Positions 22,846 through 33,775 are shown, counted from the first letter of the stretch. The stretch: DNA of 64,000 bases from Icerya purchasi (GCA_039619475.1 CM077115.1:40310444-40374443); one strand, 5' to 3'. Program-made: numbers and translations. Notes: generated from the letters alone by a model not told the origin.

Positions 22846-23526
22846 AAAAAAAAAAAAAAAAAGACGAGGGGAAGCAGCAGCAGCCCGAGCCAAGGAATCA
22901 GCCGCTTCATTGCCAAATATGCCCGAGTGGCCAGGTACCCACAGCAGATCAATATTGACTGAATGGAGATATTCCATCCGATAACCTGCTATCAATTTGT
23001 AAAAGCTTTCATATCCGATTTTGGTCGGATACCTATGTTTCTTCTTTTTCCAACAGTTGTTCCTTTTACCTGTCAGTCCAGCCTACTCTTCCTTCATATT
23101 CATGGTTTCTTTTGCGTGGCTCCCTTCGTTGTTCTGATGTTGTTTCCATTGTTCGCATGCGCTTTGGCCATTCTTTGCTGCCTTCATCCAGATTTCGTTT
23201 CTCCTTAATTTCTTCTCCACACTGTCCTCTCCATCCGGATGATGAAATTATTTGCAACGCCGATCGTGTGTTCTTCCAGTGTTCATCCCTCTCCGTGGAG
23301 CGTTCTGCCTTATATTCTTATTTGCTTAAGCTTGCACTTCCTACCCCTTATTGTGCTTCCTATATCCTGTCCTTTCCTTCCCCACTAATTATTCCTGCTA
23401 TCTGTTCCTTTTTAGTTAAAATTTCTGATCGGATCAAAATATAACCGACTTCTTTCCTTACGTTTTGTTTCTGGGTAAAGGTTCTTGGTTGACGAGCCCA
23501 AAAAAAAAAAAAAAAAAAAAAAAAAA
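22846..23526 (+). mobile_element. twin-primed family A insertion
   Basis: The left part (about 22863-22995) encodes an RNase H fragment on the - strand (LLWVPGHSGIFGNEAADSLA). The right part (about 23030-23526) encodes the following ORF2 C-terminus on the + strand, then the 3' UTR (GGTTCTTGGTTGACGAGCCC) and a long A-run. Pieces of the same element in inverted order, with a 3' A-tail, are the signature of twin priming. The insertion splits the RTE-like element and so is younger than it. Confidence 0.85.
23112..23444 (+). CDS. family A ORF2 C-terminus, open
   Basis: A 110-codon frame containing IVRMRFGHSLLPSSRFRFSL, then CPLHPDDEIIC and LKLALPTPYCASYI, and ending KISDRIKI. It is colinear with the last 110 residues of the ORF2 at 48505-50331, including the Cys-rich knuckle (C-P-L-H...C-N-A-D-H/R). 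It is only the tail of a polyprotein and cannot act alone. Confidence 0.7.
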   Translation: MRGSLRCSDVVSIVRMRFGHSLLPSSRFRFSLISSPHCPLHPDDEIICNADRVFFQCSSLSVERSALYSYLLKLALPTPYCASYILSFPSPLIIPAICSFLVKISDRIKI

Positions 23527-23537
23527 CACAGTATTAA
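23527..23537 (+). repeat. target-site duplication, right
   Basis: CACAGTATTAA, directly after the A-tail of the insertion and identical to 22835-22845. Confidence 0.85.
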
Positions 23538-24164
23538 TAATATTTTAAAATATTCCTTCCACCTATCTTTAACTTCTTCTCTATTACGTAACAGTATACC
23601 TGCCGTGTTTCACAGGGCAGTTTTATGCCGAGACATAGGTCCGTATATAGTCTTAATGGCTCTATAAAATGCACGTGTACCATTCTTTTCATGCAGAATT
23701 TGGATATCCTTCATTTTGCTGACCCACCACTGATTTATTAATTTTTTGGTTTCACGCTGAGCCTCGGATTTGTCGACGTGTATCTGTTTCATTTTGTTAC
23801 ATTCTTTTTGTCGTTCTGCCACATTATGAAAGCTTTTCTTTTCTCTTCTATCAGAGGCTGAAGCTTTCTTAAACTGTCAGCAAACCAATCTTGAGATCTC
23901 TTCGTGTTAGATCCAAGAATATTTTCGCACTTCGAAGTTATCACGCTTTTTATATGGTCCCATTGTTTTTCTGCAGTTGACGATGCGTGTGAAGTTAGAC
24001 TTCGAAGACTGTCAGCTAATGTTGATGTAAACTTGTTTAAGATTTCTTTATATTTTAAGCGATCTATGTTATAATTTCTTGGTTTACCTTTTTACATCTG
24101 TGGATGATGATTGATGTTTGGAAATTTGAATTTTTCTCTAATCAACACGTGATCTGTGTCCCCA

Positions 24165-24857
24165 TTAGATTTGACGTTTCGTGATAATGTAATCAATTAG
24201 GTGTAGATGTCCAGATCTGGGGTGCATCCATGATCCTTTATGAATATCCTTTAACTTAAAACAGGTATTGGTGATAATAAGTCCATTTTGCGCACAGCAT
24301 TGTAGTAAGCGTTCCCCATTACTATTTTCCTTTCCAATTCCACGGGCCCCAATTATATCGTTCCAGATGCTTACGTTTTTACCCACTCGTGCATTAAAAT
24401 CTCCAAGAATAATGAGTCGATCTTCAGCTTTGATTTTATTCAGAGTTTCTCGTAAGTCCTTATAAAATAGATCATTTTCCTCCTCGGAGTTATCTAAAGT
24501 CGGCGCATATGCACAAATTATTACTAACGCAGGGTTTTTTGGGAATTGCATTTTCATGGTCATGAGTCGATCGCTGACCCCATGCGGCTCTTCCGATATA
24601 TATTTCACCAGTTTCTTATCTACTGCTAAACCTACACCTCTCAGTCGTTTATTTCCAGGCGTTACGCCCTTCCAGTAAATTTTGTAGTAACTGCTGTCTT
24701 CATTTATTTGCCCTTCGCCGGCAAGTCGCGTTTCACATAGCCCCGCTATATCTATTCTATACCTTCGCAATTCTTTTGTAATTAGAGCTGTTCTTCTTAT
24801 GGGTAGATTTGTGCTATCTAATAACGTTCTGACATTCCACGTTCCAAATGTCCATTT
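24165..24857 (-). pseudogene. apurinic-type endonuclease domain
   Basis: The frame opens with KWTFGTWNVRTLL (the first catalytic motif with Asn) and continues with GLCETRLAGEGQ (catalytic Glu), a YAPT segment, LGDFNARVG (catalytic Asp and Asn) and HLHLIDYI (the final Asp-His area). It is open for about 230 codons up to a stop at 24165. This domain nicks target DNA during target-primed reverse transcription. No ATG directly precedes the WNVR motif in frame, so the real start may be upstream or lost. It is the best preserved part of the element. Confidence 0.75.
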
Positions 24858-24983
24858 CCTTGTTTGCGTAGTACTTTCGCTTTTATTTTTGACTTTATTT
24901 TTGTTTTCATGTTTATTTCTACCGCATCGTGTGAGTCACCATCAGTCGCGGCAGACTGATCAGGTATATGGGACGAACTATGC

Positions 24984-25085
24984 TTAGGACACCTTTTCTA
25001 GTCCTCTCCACCTAGGTGGGAAGCAGAGTGGATCCTGAAGAGGACTACCTCGTCGTATGATCTGCTGCCGAAACTCCGCCATCAT
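24984..25085 (-). CDS. short upstream ORF of RTE-like element
   Basis: MMAEFRQQIIRRGSPLQDPL followed by 13 more residues and a stop, beginning at 25085. It lies in the GC-rich 5' region just before the endonuclease. Known RTE elements carry a very short ORF1 in this place, so it may be its counterpart. Function is unknown. Confidence 0.4.
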   Translation of the reverse strand: MMAEFRQQIIRRGSPLQDPLCFPPRWRGLEKVS

Positions 25086-25199
25086 CCCCTCCTGCCGGAG
25101 AGCGACCACTGGGATCATACCGCCTGCCGTGCAGAATCAATAGCTAAAAGCTTTCAGTTGGCCGAACCCGTTTCCGTTACAACGATTCCATCGCCGTAA

Positions 25200-26339
25200 G
25201 ACTTTTTAAAACAAGGAGAAAGCAGTTGGAAAATAAAGAGTGACAGTCGGATGCGCAATGAGGGAACACAGGAGTTGGCGCACCATAAAACAGCTCCTAT
25301 GCTGCCTATACAACAACACCAGTTTTTTCTGATGGTAAGTATAAACCAAGACAATCAGACTAGTGAGGTTGACACAGTTTCCTGCAAGCAAAGAATTTGG
25401 AATGCTACAGGAAAAAAGGAACATACCAAGTTTGAAAGGATCAAGAGGAAAAATAAAGGTTAGTGGAGAGGAAAAGTGGAAGAAATATAAGGAATAGAAT
25501 GCCACTATTTCGGGGTGATAGTCTAGCCTTTGGATAAAGATCCTGATATATCTATATATATATATATATATGTATAAGTTAAGTTAAAATGTTTAAGTGT
25601 TGAAGTATAGGATAATTCGTCGACAAGCGTTTTTAGCTTGACGAAAGATTTTATGTAACAAATAACAAATGCATTTCTCATTTCTGGGACATAAAAGTGA
25701 CAGGAGTAAAAAGGTAAGACCGATTGGAATGGAACGAACTATTTCCGAGCTGGAACTAGTTTCTAGTTACGTTCCTCGTTACCTTACGCATAAACTATTA
25801 AGAACGAATAATAATATCGATAGGCGTCCTTTACAAATTAAAACAAACGGGATGTAAATAACAGTCTCCTCATCCTCATTTAACAGTGGGGGTATGTAAT
25901 AACGTGAATGTGCCTTAGAAGTTTTTATCTTTTTCATGTTCTCACCTGACTCTCGCCATTGGTCAATTTTCTTCCATTTTCTTTATTTCGTTAAAGAACT
26001 CGTCGTCAGTAACGGTCTTGGCGTTCTAACAGTTTATGTTATCAATAATTGTATGCCACTGTTTTCGACACATCATTCAATTTTTCCTCTCCCCACTGCA
26101 GTTATTAACGCTCCAATATTCCTCTTTCATATAACACTTTTACTCTCAATGATACTCGTCGCATTATACATAAATGTTTAATTGCCCTACGATGGTGGTA
26201 CATCCTCATTCTTGCCAATCTAATAACATAGTGTCCTTGTTCAACATTCCATTCGGAAACACACCGGTCTCTATTCATTAGCTGCATATATTACTTTCAC
26301 TCTTTTCTCGTTGATTTTTGTCTTACCAACTTCAAAAAA
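25200..26339. other. no gene seen
   Basis: AT-rich, with a (TA) tract near 25550-25571. Frames at 25206..25505, 25251..25463, 25669..25857 and 25936..26181 have no family resemblance. Confidence 0.35.
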
Positions 26340-27049
26340 ACAAACGAGGTTATTGTTCCATATGTTTTGTTTTTTTCATGTTTGTTCGCGCACATATGAG
26401 CTGATTTTAATGATTCATTGTTTATTCCAAATTCTTCCAATCAGCGATGGTGGTACCATATGAGTGTATCGATAAGCATCGGTGAACATAAACCGAGTAG
26501 CCATCATAAATCTTGAAAAAAACCGGTCCAATTAGACAATTTTTTATTGATGTAACAGACATTAAAATATTACCAATTTACCAAAAAAAAAACATAATTT
26601 GAAAAATTTAAGGCATGATTAATGTCAATTAACACAAAAAAAAGGTGGCTCTTAATATAGAAATCGTTTTTTTTTTTTTCTAATGTCTTTACTGTGAAAA
26701 TATAACTTTAAATAAAGAAATAATTTAATATATTCATGTGGAACGATTTTAATGATTCTTCATTCATTCGTAATTGCGGTAAACACAGTCGCTTAGTAGT
26801 TTAAAAAAAAAAACATAAAAAATGAGGTGGTTCCTTTAGATAATTTTTTTCATTTATTACCATAACAGACGCAGTAGTTGACCTAAAATATTATTCAGAG
26901 AAAAGTAATTTGAAAAAGGTTTTTTTTTTTTATTTGAAAAAGTTAATTATCATTGTCAATTTCCATATAGATTCGAATAAAGATAATGTTCCAAGATTCC
27001 CAAAGCGCAAATTAGAAAGTTTATCAACTTTTAAAAAAGTTGATTTTTA
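26340..27049 (+). repeat. dispersed repeat, left part of interrupted copy
   Basis: Matches the reverse complement of 8466-8890. It includes an internal repetition of a phrase like TGATTTTAATGATTC (near 26410 and 26745). It ends at AAGTTGATTTTTAG, exactly where the family B element begins; the repeat resumes at 29107. Confidence 0.65.
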
Positions 27050-29106
27050 GACCAAGGGCACCTCCTATTGGTATCGTTGGATATCGAAAAGACCTACGAA
27101 ACAACCTCGATTCCTGAAGTAATCAGTATTATGCGGTCACTGAATTTTACTGGCAACATCATCGCCTTTATGAACAACTTCCTCAATCGCCGATGCATGA
27201 GAGTCCGGATCCAGGGAATCCTGTCCAAATTGGTCTTCATCAATGGGCTTCCCCAGGGATCTGTGCTAAGTGTCGTCCTGTTCATCGTGACAATTAATCA
27301 TGCGCTTAGAATCTTAAGATCTCCGTTGCGGGGACGACTCTTCGTTGACGACCTCACGATATCATGCTGGGGGAAAAATATTGAATTCACCTTCCACATC
27401 GTTCAAAAAGCTCTTGTAGACCTCCAAACATGGGCCGCCAAGTGCGGTCTAAAGTTCTCGGCCACCAAGTCGGAGTACGTGATAATAGGCAGCCAGAAAC
27501 AAGCCGAAGCGAGGAACTGCCAACTGTATCTAAATGACCAAGTCTTAAAAAAAAAGGACTCAATAAAAATCCTGGGCCTCGAGATCGACCGAAAGCTCTC
27601 GTGCAAAACTCACATCAAAGCGTTAAAGAAGAATTGCCTTGACCGATTGCGTATACTCAAAATTCTCGCCAACAAACAGTGGGGAAGTAGCACGAAAGCG
27701 CTATTAAAAGTCTACCGCAGTCTTATCCGATCCGTGCTCGATTACGGTGCCATTATATATGATGCAGCCAAGAAATCACTCTTGGACACTCTGCAACTGG
27801 TTGTCAATTCCGCATGCCGTATCTGCTTAGGAGCGTTCAGAACGAGTCCAGTTAATAGTTTGCTCGCAGAAGCCAACGAACTGCCACTGGTTATCAGAAG
27901 AAAAGAGCTCTGCTTAAAATATGCGGTGACAATCTCCTCGACACCGGGCAATCCAGCTTATGACAGTATCTTCAAGGTCCCTGTGCACAATATCGACCCC
28001 GACTATTCGGCAGCAGAACCACTCAGATCGCGGATAGCCAAATACACAGCAGAACTCGAAATAATACTACCAACGGTTTATGAACGATCGCTAGGGTTCC
28101 TACCCCCGTGGTGCCAACCCAATCTGACAATAAATGTTGATCTAAGTGAGCACGAGAAAGTAATCACAAGCTCGGAGACGTTTAGATTACTTTTCCTTGA
28201 AATACGCAAAAAATTTCAGCCATGCACGGAATACTATACAGACGGTTCAATTTTCAACGGCAAAACAGGTTACGCTATAGTCTCTGACTCTATCACGTTA
28301 GCAGCACAACGAACGCACGACAATAATTCAATCTTCACCTGTGAGGCTAAGGCGATTCTCCATACTCTAGAACTAATCCTACTGCGCCAAGACGCAACAA
28401 ACTGTACCATATTTACTGACTCGTTGTCCTGCTTAAGAGCCATCCAAAATCAGTTTACCGAAAACCCTATCATACAACGCATCCACCTAAAATTGGACCA
28501 GCTCCAATCAAAGCATATACAGGTCAGCCTTGTGTGGACACCGGCGCATACAGGAATCCAAGGAAATGAATTGGCGGACCAAGCTGCAAGAACCGCGACG
28601 ACACAAGATTGCCCGCCTGAAGTACTTATGACACCTCATGAAGCAAAGATACCTACGAAAACATGCCAACTCTCAGTAGACACGAGCAGTGTGTCCTAAC
28701 TCGTATCCGCATTGGACACACAAACTTGACCCATTCGTTCCTCATATCTAAAAAACCGCCCAACCTGTGTCAACGCTGCAACATGCCTATATCGGTGAGG
28801 CATCTTTTGATCGAGTGTAATTACTACCAGCAGGCCAGACAACAAGCGGGTATTATCAACGGCCTTCCAGAGATGTTTTCGGACGCCGAGAAGTGTAAAA
28901 AAATCGTAGCCTTCCTTAAAGACATCTCTGTATTCCGACTGATCTAACTTTCCCAGCCTTCAGCTAATTTTTTGATTTTTTTTTTTGTTCCGCTCATTTT
29001 CAAATATTCAATATAAAATTTTATAATTCTCTGTAAAACCGTAGTCGCTAATGACCTTGTAGTCCAAAAGCGACTTGTAAATATAATAAATAAATAAATA
29101 AATAAA
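27050..29106 (+). mobile_element. 5'-truncated family B I-like LINE
   Basis: Begins inside the RT domain and ends in a UTR with TCGCTAATGACCTTGTAGTC and an AATAAATAAATAAATA tail. The I group of LINEs has RT plus RNase H and A-rich, TAA-type tails, which fits. The comparison with the empty site at 8466 defines both borders. Copies or relatives of the same 3' end are at 3724, 20575 and 29377. Confidence 0.85.
27068..28947 (+). pseudogene. RT and RNase H of family B
   Basis: A 543-codon open frame to 28699, then a frameshift near 28670 into a second frame ending at 28947. RT motifs: LDIEKTYETT (motif 3, usually LDIxKAYD, so the catalytic region is altered), GLPQGSVLSVVLF and FVDDLTI (catalytic FVDD instead of FADD), then LKFSATKSE and ILGLEIDRKLSCKTH. 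RNase H: YTDGSIF, CEAKAIL, FTDSLSCLRA and WTPAHTGIQGNELADQA, with all four acidic residues present. The tail has TRIRIGHTNLTHSFL and CQRCN...HLLIEC. Length and few lesions suggest a recent insertion. The endonuclease and gag are absent. Confidence 0.85.
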
Positions 29107-29376
29107 AAAAAGATTTACGTATTGTACTAAAAATTGTGAAATGTTAAAAAAAAAGAAAAGAAAATACCGACACTCGAAAATTTACTGTCAAGAATTTAAT
29201 AAAAGTGCGCTACAAAGTAAAATATAATTGTATTCGATAAGAAGGTAATCTTATAAAGGTGAGATATTCTGATAATGCTTAAAAAACATTGATACCTTAA
29301 TCAGAGTTTCGGTACACCAAATTCAAATTACGGTAATAATTAAAAAACTACGTTAAATATTCCTTAAACTGTTTCT
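29107..29376 (+). repeat. repeat resumed, with MITE forward unit
   Basis: From 29107 the sequence AAAAAAAGATTTACGTATTG continues the repeat broken at 27049. It leads into the MITE end AATACCGACACTCGAAAATT and the phrase TTGATACCTTAATCAGAGTT. Confidence 0.65.
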
Positions 29377-29935
29377 ATTTATTATTTATTTATTGGTTTT
29401 TTTTAAGGCCGCTTTATAACAACTAGGTTTTTAGTGACCACTATATACATGTATGTAAGTTTTACAAAATTCAGAATTAGTTAATTATACATTATTTAAA
29501 CAAGGGAAGACATTCAGAGTTAAATAAAGCTAATTGCGTTTATGGTTTTAATGTATTTTAAAGTCTTAAGGCAATTTTCTGTGCTTCCAAGTGTGTCGTT
29601 GATAGATTCCGGGATGTTGAACTGTTCTCTAGTTGTCCTGTGGAGGCGACATTCTATTAAAATGTGACGTACATCAAGGTTTTGATCACAGTATGGGCAT
29701 TTTTGTAGCTACTCTTTACTTCGACGCTCTGATGTGGCCAGTTCTAAGTCTAGTAATTATACATTGGTCTGATCGATTATTTGGAATGATTGGTCTTGGT
29801 GAGTGTATATCTTGTCTTACCGAATGGAGCTTAGAGTAGTCTCTAGTGGTTTTTCACAGTTTCGTGAATACTTTTTTTTGCTTCATGGAGTTGGACTGGT
29901 ATCACTTCTTGGGTTTTAGGCATAACTGTTTCTAG
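29377..29935 (-). pseudogene. family B-like LINE tail inside the MITE
   Basis: The - strand frame begins near 29925 (MPKTQEVIPVQLHEAKKS). It continues with SDQCIITRLRTGHIRASK, then after a frameshift CPYCDQNLDVRHILIECRLH, TTREQFNIPESINDTLG and a stop. The 3' UTR (GTGGTCACTAAAAACCTAGT) and the CAATAAATAAATAATAAA tail are recognisably related to the 27050 element's end, but more distant. It is inserted tail to tail with that element, within the MITE at 29150-30370. Confidence 0.75.
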
Positions 29936-30370
29936 ATATTATTAATTTGGTACCTACTCTAATTAAGGTGTGAATGTTGTATAAGAATTATTATAATGTC
30001 ACCCTTTTAAGAGGCTATATTTTACTGTATAAGATGTATTATTTTCTAATCGAATTTTTCCCTGTTTAGCGTGTTTTTATTAAATTTTTATTATCGAATG
30101 ACTAATTTTTACTTTTTTTTTGAGAAAATTTTAAAGGCTTGTTGTAAATTTTCATTTGAATGTTAAATTGTTTTTAAATATTATTGTAATTTCAATTCGA
30201 TACCGACTCTAAGAAATATTAATGCCGTTTAAGAGTTATCATAATATCACCTTAAGGTATATTAATCCAAAATAAATTATTTTCTATCAAATAATTATTT
30301 TTTATTTTGTAATGCATTTTTATTACATTTTTAGAGTAAATCTTGTAGTCGTGTTGTTTTTTGTTTTTTT
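29936..30370. mobile_element. MITE reverse unit, right half of copy 3
   Basis: Reverse-complement-like copy of the forward unit at 29150. Landmarks are TACCTACTCTAATTAAGGTG at 29950 and the end TTTTATTACATTTTTAGAGT...GTCGTGTTGTTTTTTG near 30320-30365. With 29150-29376 it makes one MITE copy split by the LINE tail. Confidence 0.5.
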
Positions 30371-31452
30371 TTTGCAACTACTTTATTTCAATCCAAAAAG
30401 GTAAAAGTTATATTACAAATATCCCTACTTATAATATTTCTCTCTTTACAGATGACTTGATTAGCAAAATTCATTTTTTTCAGATTGTCATAGGCAGATA
30501 TTACAATGACAATCGAAAAATTCTCTTCCGGTAAAAATTATTGCAAAAATTATTCTTATCCTCTGTAAATTTAAAAGATCCAAAGAAAAGGTCATCTGTC
30601 TTTATAACAAACGTTAATAGCCTGTTAGAAATAAAAAATAGCGGTCAAGTTAAAAAAAAAAAAAAAATGGTTCCATTATCATCGTGTAAAAGGAATATTC
30701 TCTAAGTGACGAAGAAAAAATTTGCACCTGCAAATCCAAAACTTTCCGACAGATGCGGTGAACTTGTGTACAACTTTCGTTGCATTAGCCAAAAAGTTAA
30801 GATAAATATCCCCCATTAAGTCGCGACTATATATGAAAAACTACGAATTTCTACATATAAATTCTTAGATAAATGTATCGCTCCAACTTTTACCGTATTT
30901 TCATAAAACTTGTAGCGTTAAAAACTCCCTGAAGAGGTTTCGTATTTTTTACTTGCTCAAACTTCACTTTAGACATATATATATCTATATCAAATTTAAA
31001 CAAGTTCGAATATGATCTCCCTTTTAATGATTAAAACAATACACCACTTCAGGATTTCCAATTTAACATAATTTTACACATTCCACATATACGAATATAA
31101 AGTAAATAAATCAACTTTTCACAATCGAGGAAATAACGTTTTAGAATAATGAATAAAAGTCGATACCTTGTACGCATACATAATAATAATAATAATAATA
31201 ATAGTGATACAAAAATTATGTAATGTTTTGCAATTATCACCCAATTCTTTCACAGTCGTTGAAAGTTGCTCCTTAGATAAAAATATCGGTAATTATCTTC
31301 CTTTAACCTTTACGAAACTTATCAATTCTCTTTCCTCTTCCCTTGATATTACTTGTCTCCAGCATAGCAGTCAGTTTCCTTCTGCTCTTTTTCCGCTAAC
31401 TTTTTCTTAAGTCCTCTAGTTTCCTTTATATTACAGCTTATATTTCGAATAG
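30371..31452. other. no gene seen
   Basis: AT-rich, with an (AAT) microsatellite at about 31180-31204. Nothing coding recognised. Confidence 0.4.
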
Positions 31453-31725
31453 TTTAGCCTAGTGGTTAAGGTACTTGGCTACTAAATCAGAAGACACGGA
31501 TTCGAGACTTGTCTCGTTCCGGATCTAGTAGCTCCCCGGTTTATGCCTAATCTAAAATTCAATATTAGTTATACCAGAGAAATCTGGGAAAGTAAAGGCA
31601 GATCTCAGGTAGAAAGAAACTGGTCGCAGTATTCTTCTTAGATCCATTAGACTTAGTACCATTATAAAAAGCTTAACTTCACAATCCCGGCCGCCCTGCT
31701 GAGAGTATGAAACTTACTTTACTAA
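31453..31725 (+). mobile_element. tRNA-derived SINE
   Basis: The head has an RNA polymerase III box A, TAGCCTAGTGG at 31455-31465, and a box B, GGATTCGAGAC at 31498-31508. The 32-nt spacing between them is as in tRNAs. The head is followed by about 200 bp of unrelated body (landmarks CAGATCTCAGGTAGAAAG and CCCGGCCGCCCTGCTGAGAG), not by a tRNA 3' half, so it is a SINE and not a tRNA gene. Polymerase III would transcribe it, and a LINE would move it. No clear 3' tail or duplication was identified, so the right end is approximate. Confidence 0.7.
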
Positions 31726-31965
31726 AATGAAACATAGAAGACACGCTAATAAACATGAAGACAAACTACAACAAATAGTTTTAATAAAGTTACTTAATAA
31801 TATACCAATAAATAATATGTAACAACAAAACAATACTAAAATAAATAGAATTGAAATAAAGGAAATGTTGCTAAAATTTATTAAACAACAAATATAAGGA
31901 TTATATCAAATTGTATATAATATGTGGGTGTATGTTTGCGTGCATACGTATGTATATATATATAT
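31726..31965. other. AT-rich spacer
   Basis: No gene. Includes a short (TA) tract near 31953-31968 next to the following repeat. Confidence 0.4.
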
Positions 31966-32520
31966 ATATTAATTACAACGTAATTCTTAGGCTACCCCCC
32001 CATTCGAAAAAATGTCCCAATTTTATGTAACGCAAAATGTTCCAAAAAATGTCCCAAAAAAATGTCACAATTTTATGTAATGAAATATGTAACGAAAAAT
32101 GTCTTAATTTTATATAATGAAAGTTAAATGTTAGAATAGGACTTTTGTGGTTATGTTATTTTTTTTTGTGTGTTGATGCCAGTAAGAATTACGTTGTAAA
32201 TTTTAATCATTTTATACAAAGTATAGAAGAGAAAGAGACAGAAATGAAAGCAAGAGGGGTCAAGGGACACAGCCCCTTGCGAGGCCAAAATGGCCGAGTT
32301 TATATATCTATAAATATACATGGCCGTATCTGGGGGAGTCCGGGTTCAAACCCCCCCGAAATGTCTGCGAAATCATAACTGCTTGAATTAAATGGACCGA
32401 AATACAGAATAGATTTATTTCTTTTCAATTTCTGACAAAAGAAAAGAAAATTGAAATTTATATGAATTCTTTTTTTGGGACATTTTGCGTTACATATAAT
32501 TGGGACATTTTTTCTGACTT
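31966..32520. mobile_element. TGTCCC inverted-repeat element, copy 1
   Basis: Near the left, 32009-32040 reads AAAAAATGTCCCAATTTTAT then GTAACGCAAAATGT. Near the right, 32478-32512 reads as its reverse complement (GGGACATTTTGCGTTACATA then TAATTGGGACATTTTTT). The preceding ATTAATTACAACGTAATTCT is shared with the copy at 45234, as is the interior phrase AAGTATAGAAGAGAAAGAGA. No coding capacity. This is a non-autonomous element of unknown superfamily. Confidence 0.65.
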
Positions 32521-32789
32521 GGTAGGGACTAAGTATCGTACATGGTTTAAAAAAAAAAAAAGAGTGATGTTCTATAATAAATATATTAAAATTATAAAGA
32601 AATTAATAACCGCAACAAAAATTGTAATATAGTTGTTATAGGAAATAACATTTACATTTAAATTTTGAACCCTTGCCAACTACTTGTAGTTTTGTTGTTG
32701 TGGAATATGCTATATTAGTAATATTCTTAAAAGAAAGGTGAATAAACGAAATATCTTTAGTGAAATTTTGTTTTCTTCGTGAAAAAATG

Positions 32790-33775
32790 TCGCAGAAACT
32801 ATTTTTACATTAAAAAAAGCTTACAAAGAAGATACTATGGGGCGGTAAAAGCCAAGTCTATGAGTGGTTTGGCTGCTTTAAGAATGGTGAAATGTCAATT
32901 GAAGAACACCAATGCTGCGAGCGTCCTTCGAAAAGCTCAAACCGATGAAAATGTTACCACAATCCGAGAATTAATATATGATAATCAACATAGCACCATT
33001 AACGAACTTGTTGAGATTACCGCCCAATTTTTCGTGGAGCTCAGTTCAGGGAATTTTATCGCAAGATTTGAAAATGAGAAGAGTTTTTGCAAAATTCGTC
33101 CCACGATTGCTGACAGCAGATCAAAAATAGCTTCGCCTGGAAACTTGTTGTGAAATGAAGGATCAGTTAAATAATGACCCAGATATTTATTCCGGAATTA
33201 TTACAGGAGATGAATCGTGATGCTACGGTTACGATGCTGCTGAGTCGAAACAGCAGTCCAGTCATTGGAAAACTGCAAATTTTCTTCGAGAAAAAAAGCT
33301 CGGCAGGTGATATCAAAAGTTAAAACAATATTGATTTCTCTTTTCATTGTCAAAGGCCTCGTGCATTATGAATTTGTTCCAGCAGGTCAGACTGTAAACG
33401 AACCATTCTACCTAGAAGTATTAGGAAGGTTGCGCAACGATACGCTCTGATTTGTGGGGTGTCGGCGACTGATTCTTTCATCATGACAACACTCCATCTC
33501 ACACTAGTCTCAACATTCGCCAATTTTGGGCAAGAAACGGTGTGACAACCCTGAACCACCGGATTTAGCTCCATGTGGTTTCTTTTTGTTCCCCTCGGAT
33601 GAAAAAAAAGACGTGACAGGAAAGCGTTTTGCTGACGTCGAAGAGGTAAAACAAGAAACGACTAGAGCATTAATGGGCTTTACTTCAGACAAATTTTAAA
33701 AATGTTTCGAACAATAGAACAAACGGGGTTAGATAAGTGCATTAGCGTCAATGGAGAGTACTTCGAAGGAGACTA
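32790..33775 (+). pseudogene. mariner transposase pseudogene
   Basis: All parts of a mariner (DD34D) transposase follow in order but in shifting frames: GKSQVYEWFGCFKNGEMSIE (helix-turn-helix region) and then TDENVTTIRELIYDN. The next block is IITGDES near 33200 (first catalytic Asp), followed by KGLVHYEFVPAGQTVNEPFY and HDNTPSH near 33483 (second Asp). PDLAPCGFFLFPSDEKK near 33563 carries the third Asp, then GKRFADVEEVKQ. At least four frameshifts and stops inactivate it. The protein would cut and paste the element at TA sites. A 3' end resembling GTGCGTCTCGCCTCGTATAG lies near 33835. I could not find the matching 5' inverted repeat. Confidence 0.85.

Larger units (their letters stand above)
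21061..25199 (-). mobile_element. near-complete RTE-like non-LTR retrotransposon
   Basis: One element read on the - strand: a GC-rich 5' region (25199-24960), a short upstream ORF, endonuclease (24857-24165), linker and RT (about 23822-21453), and a C-terminal region ending in a C2H2-like finger at 21061. The endonuclease is of the kind often annotated as craniofacial development protein 2-like. That resemblance places it in the RTE/CR1 part of the LINE tree, but I do not fix the clade. A family A element is inserted at 22846-23526. Several frameshifts and stops mean it is not autonomous now. Confidence 0.8.

Noticed and set aside
31455..31508. A tRNA gene from box A and box B
   Set aside because: No acceptor stem closes and the sequence after box B departs from a tRNA 3' half, so a SINE head fits better.
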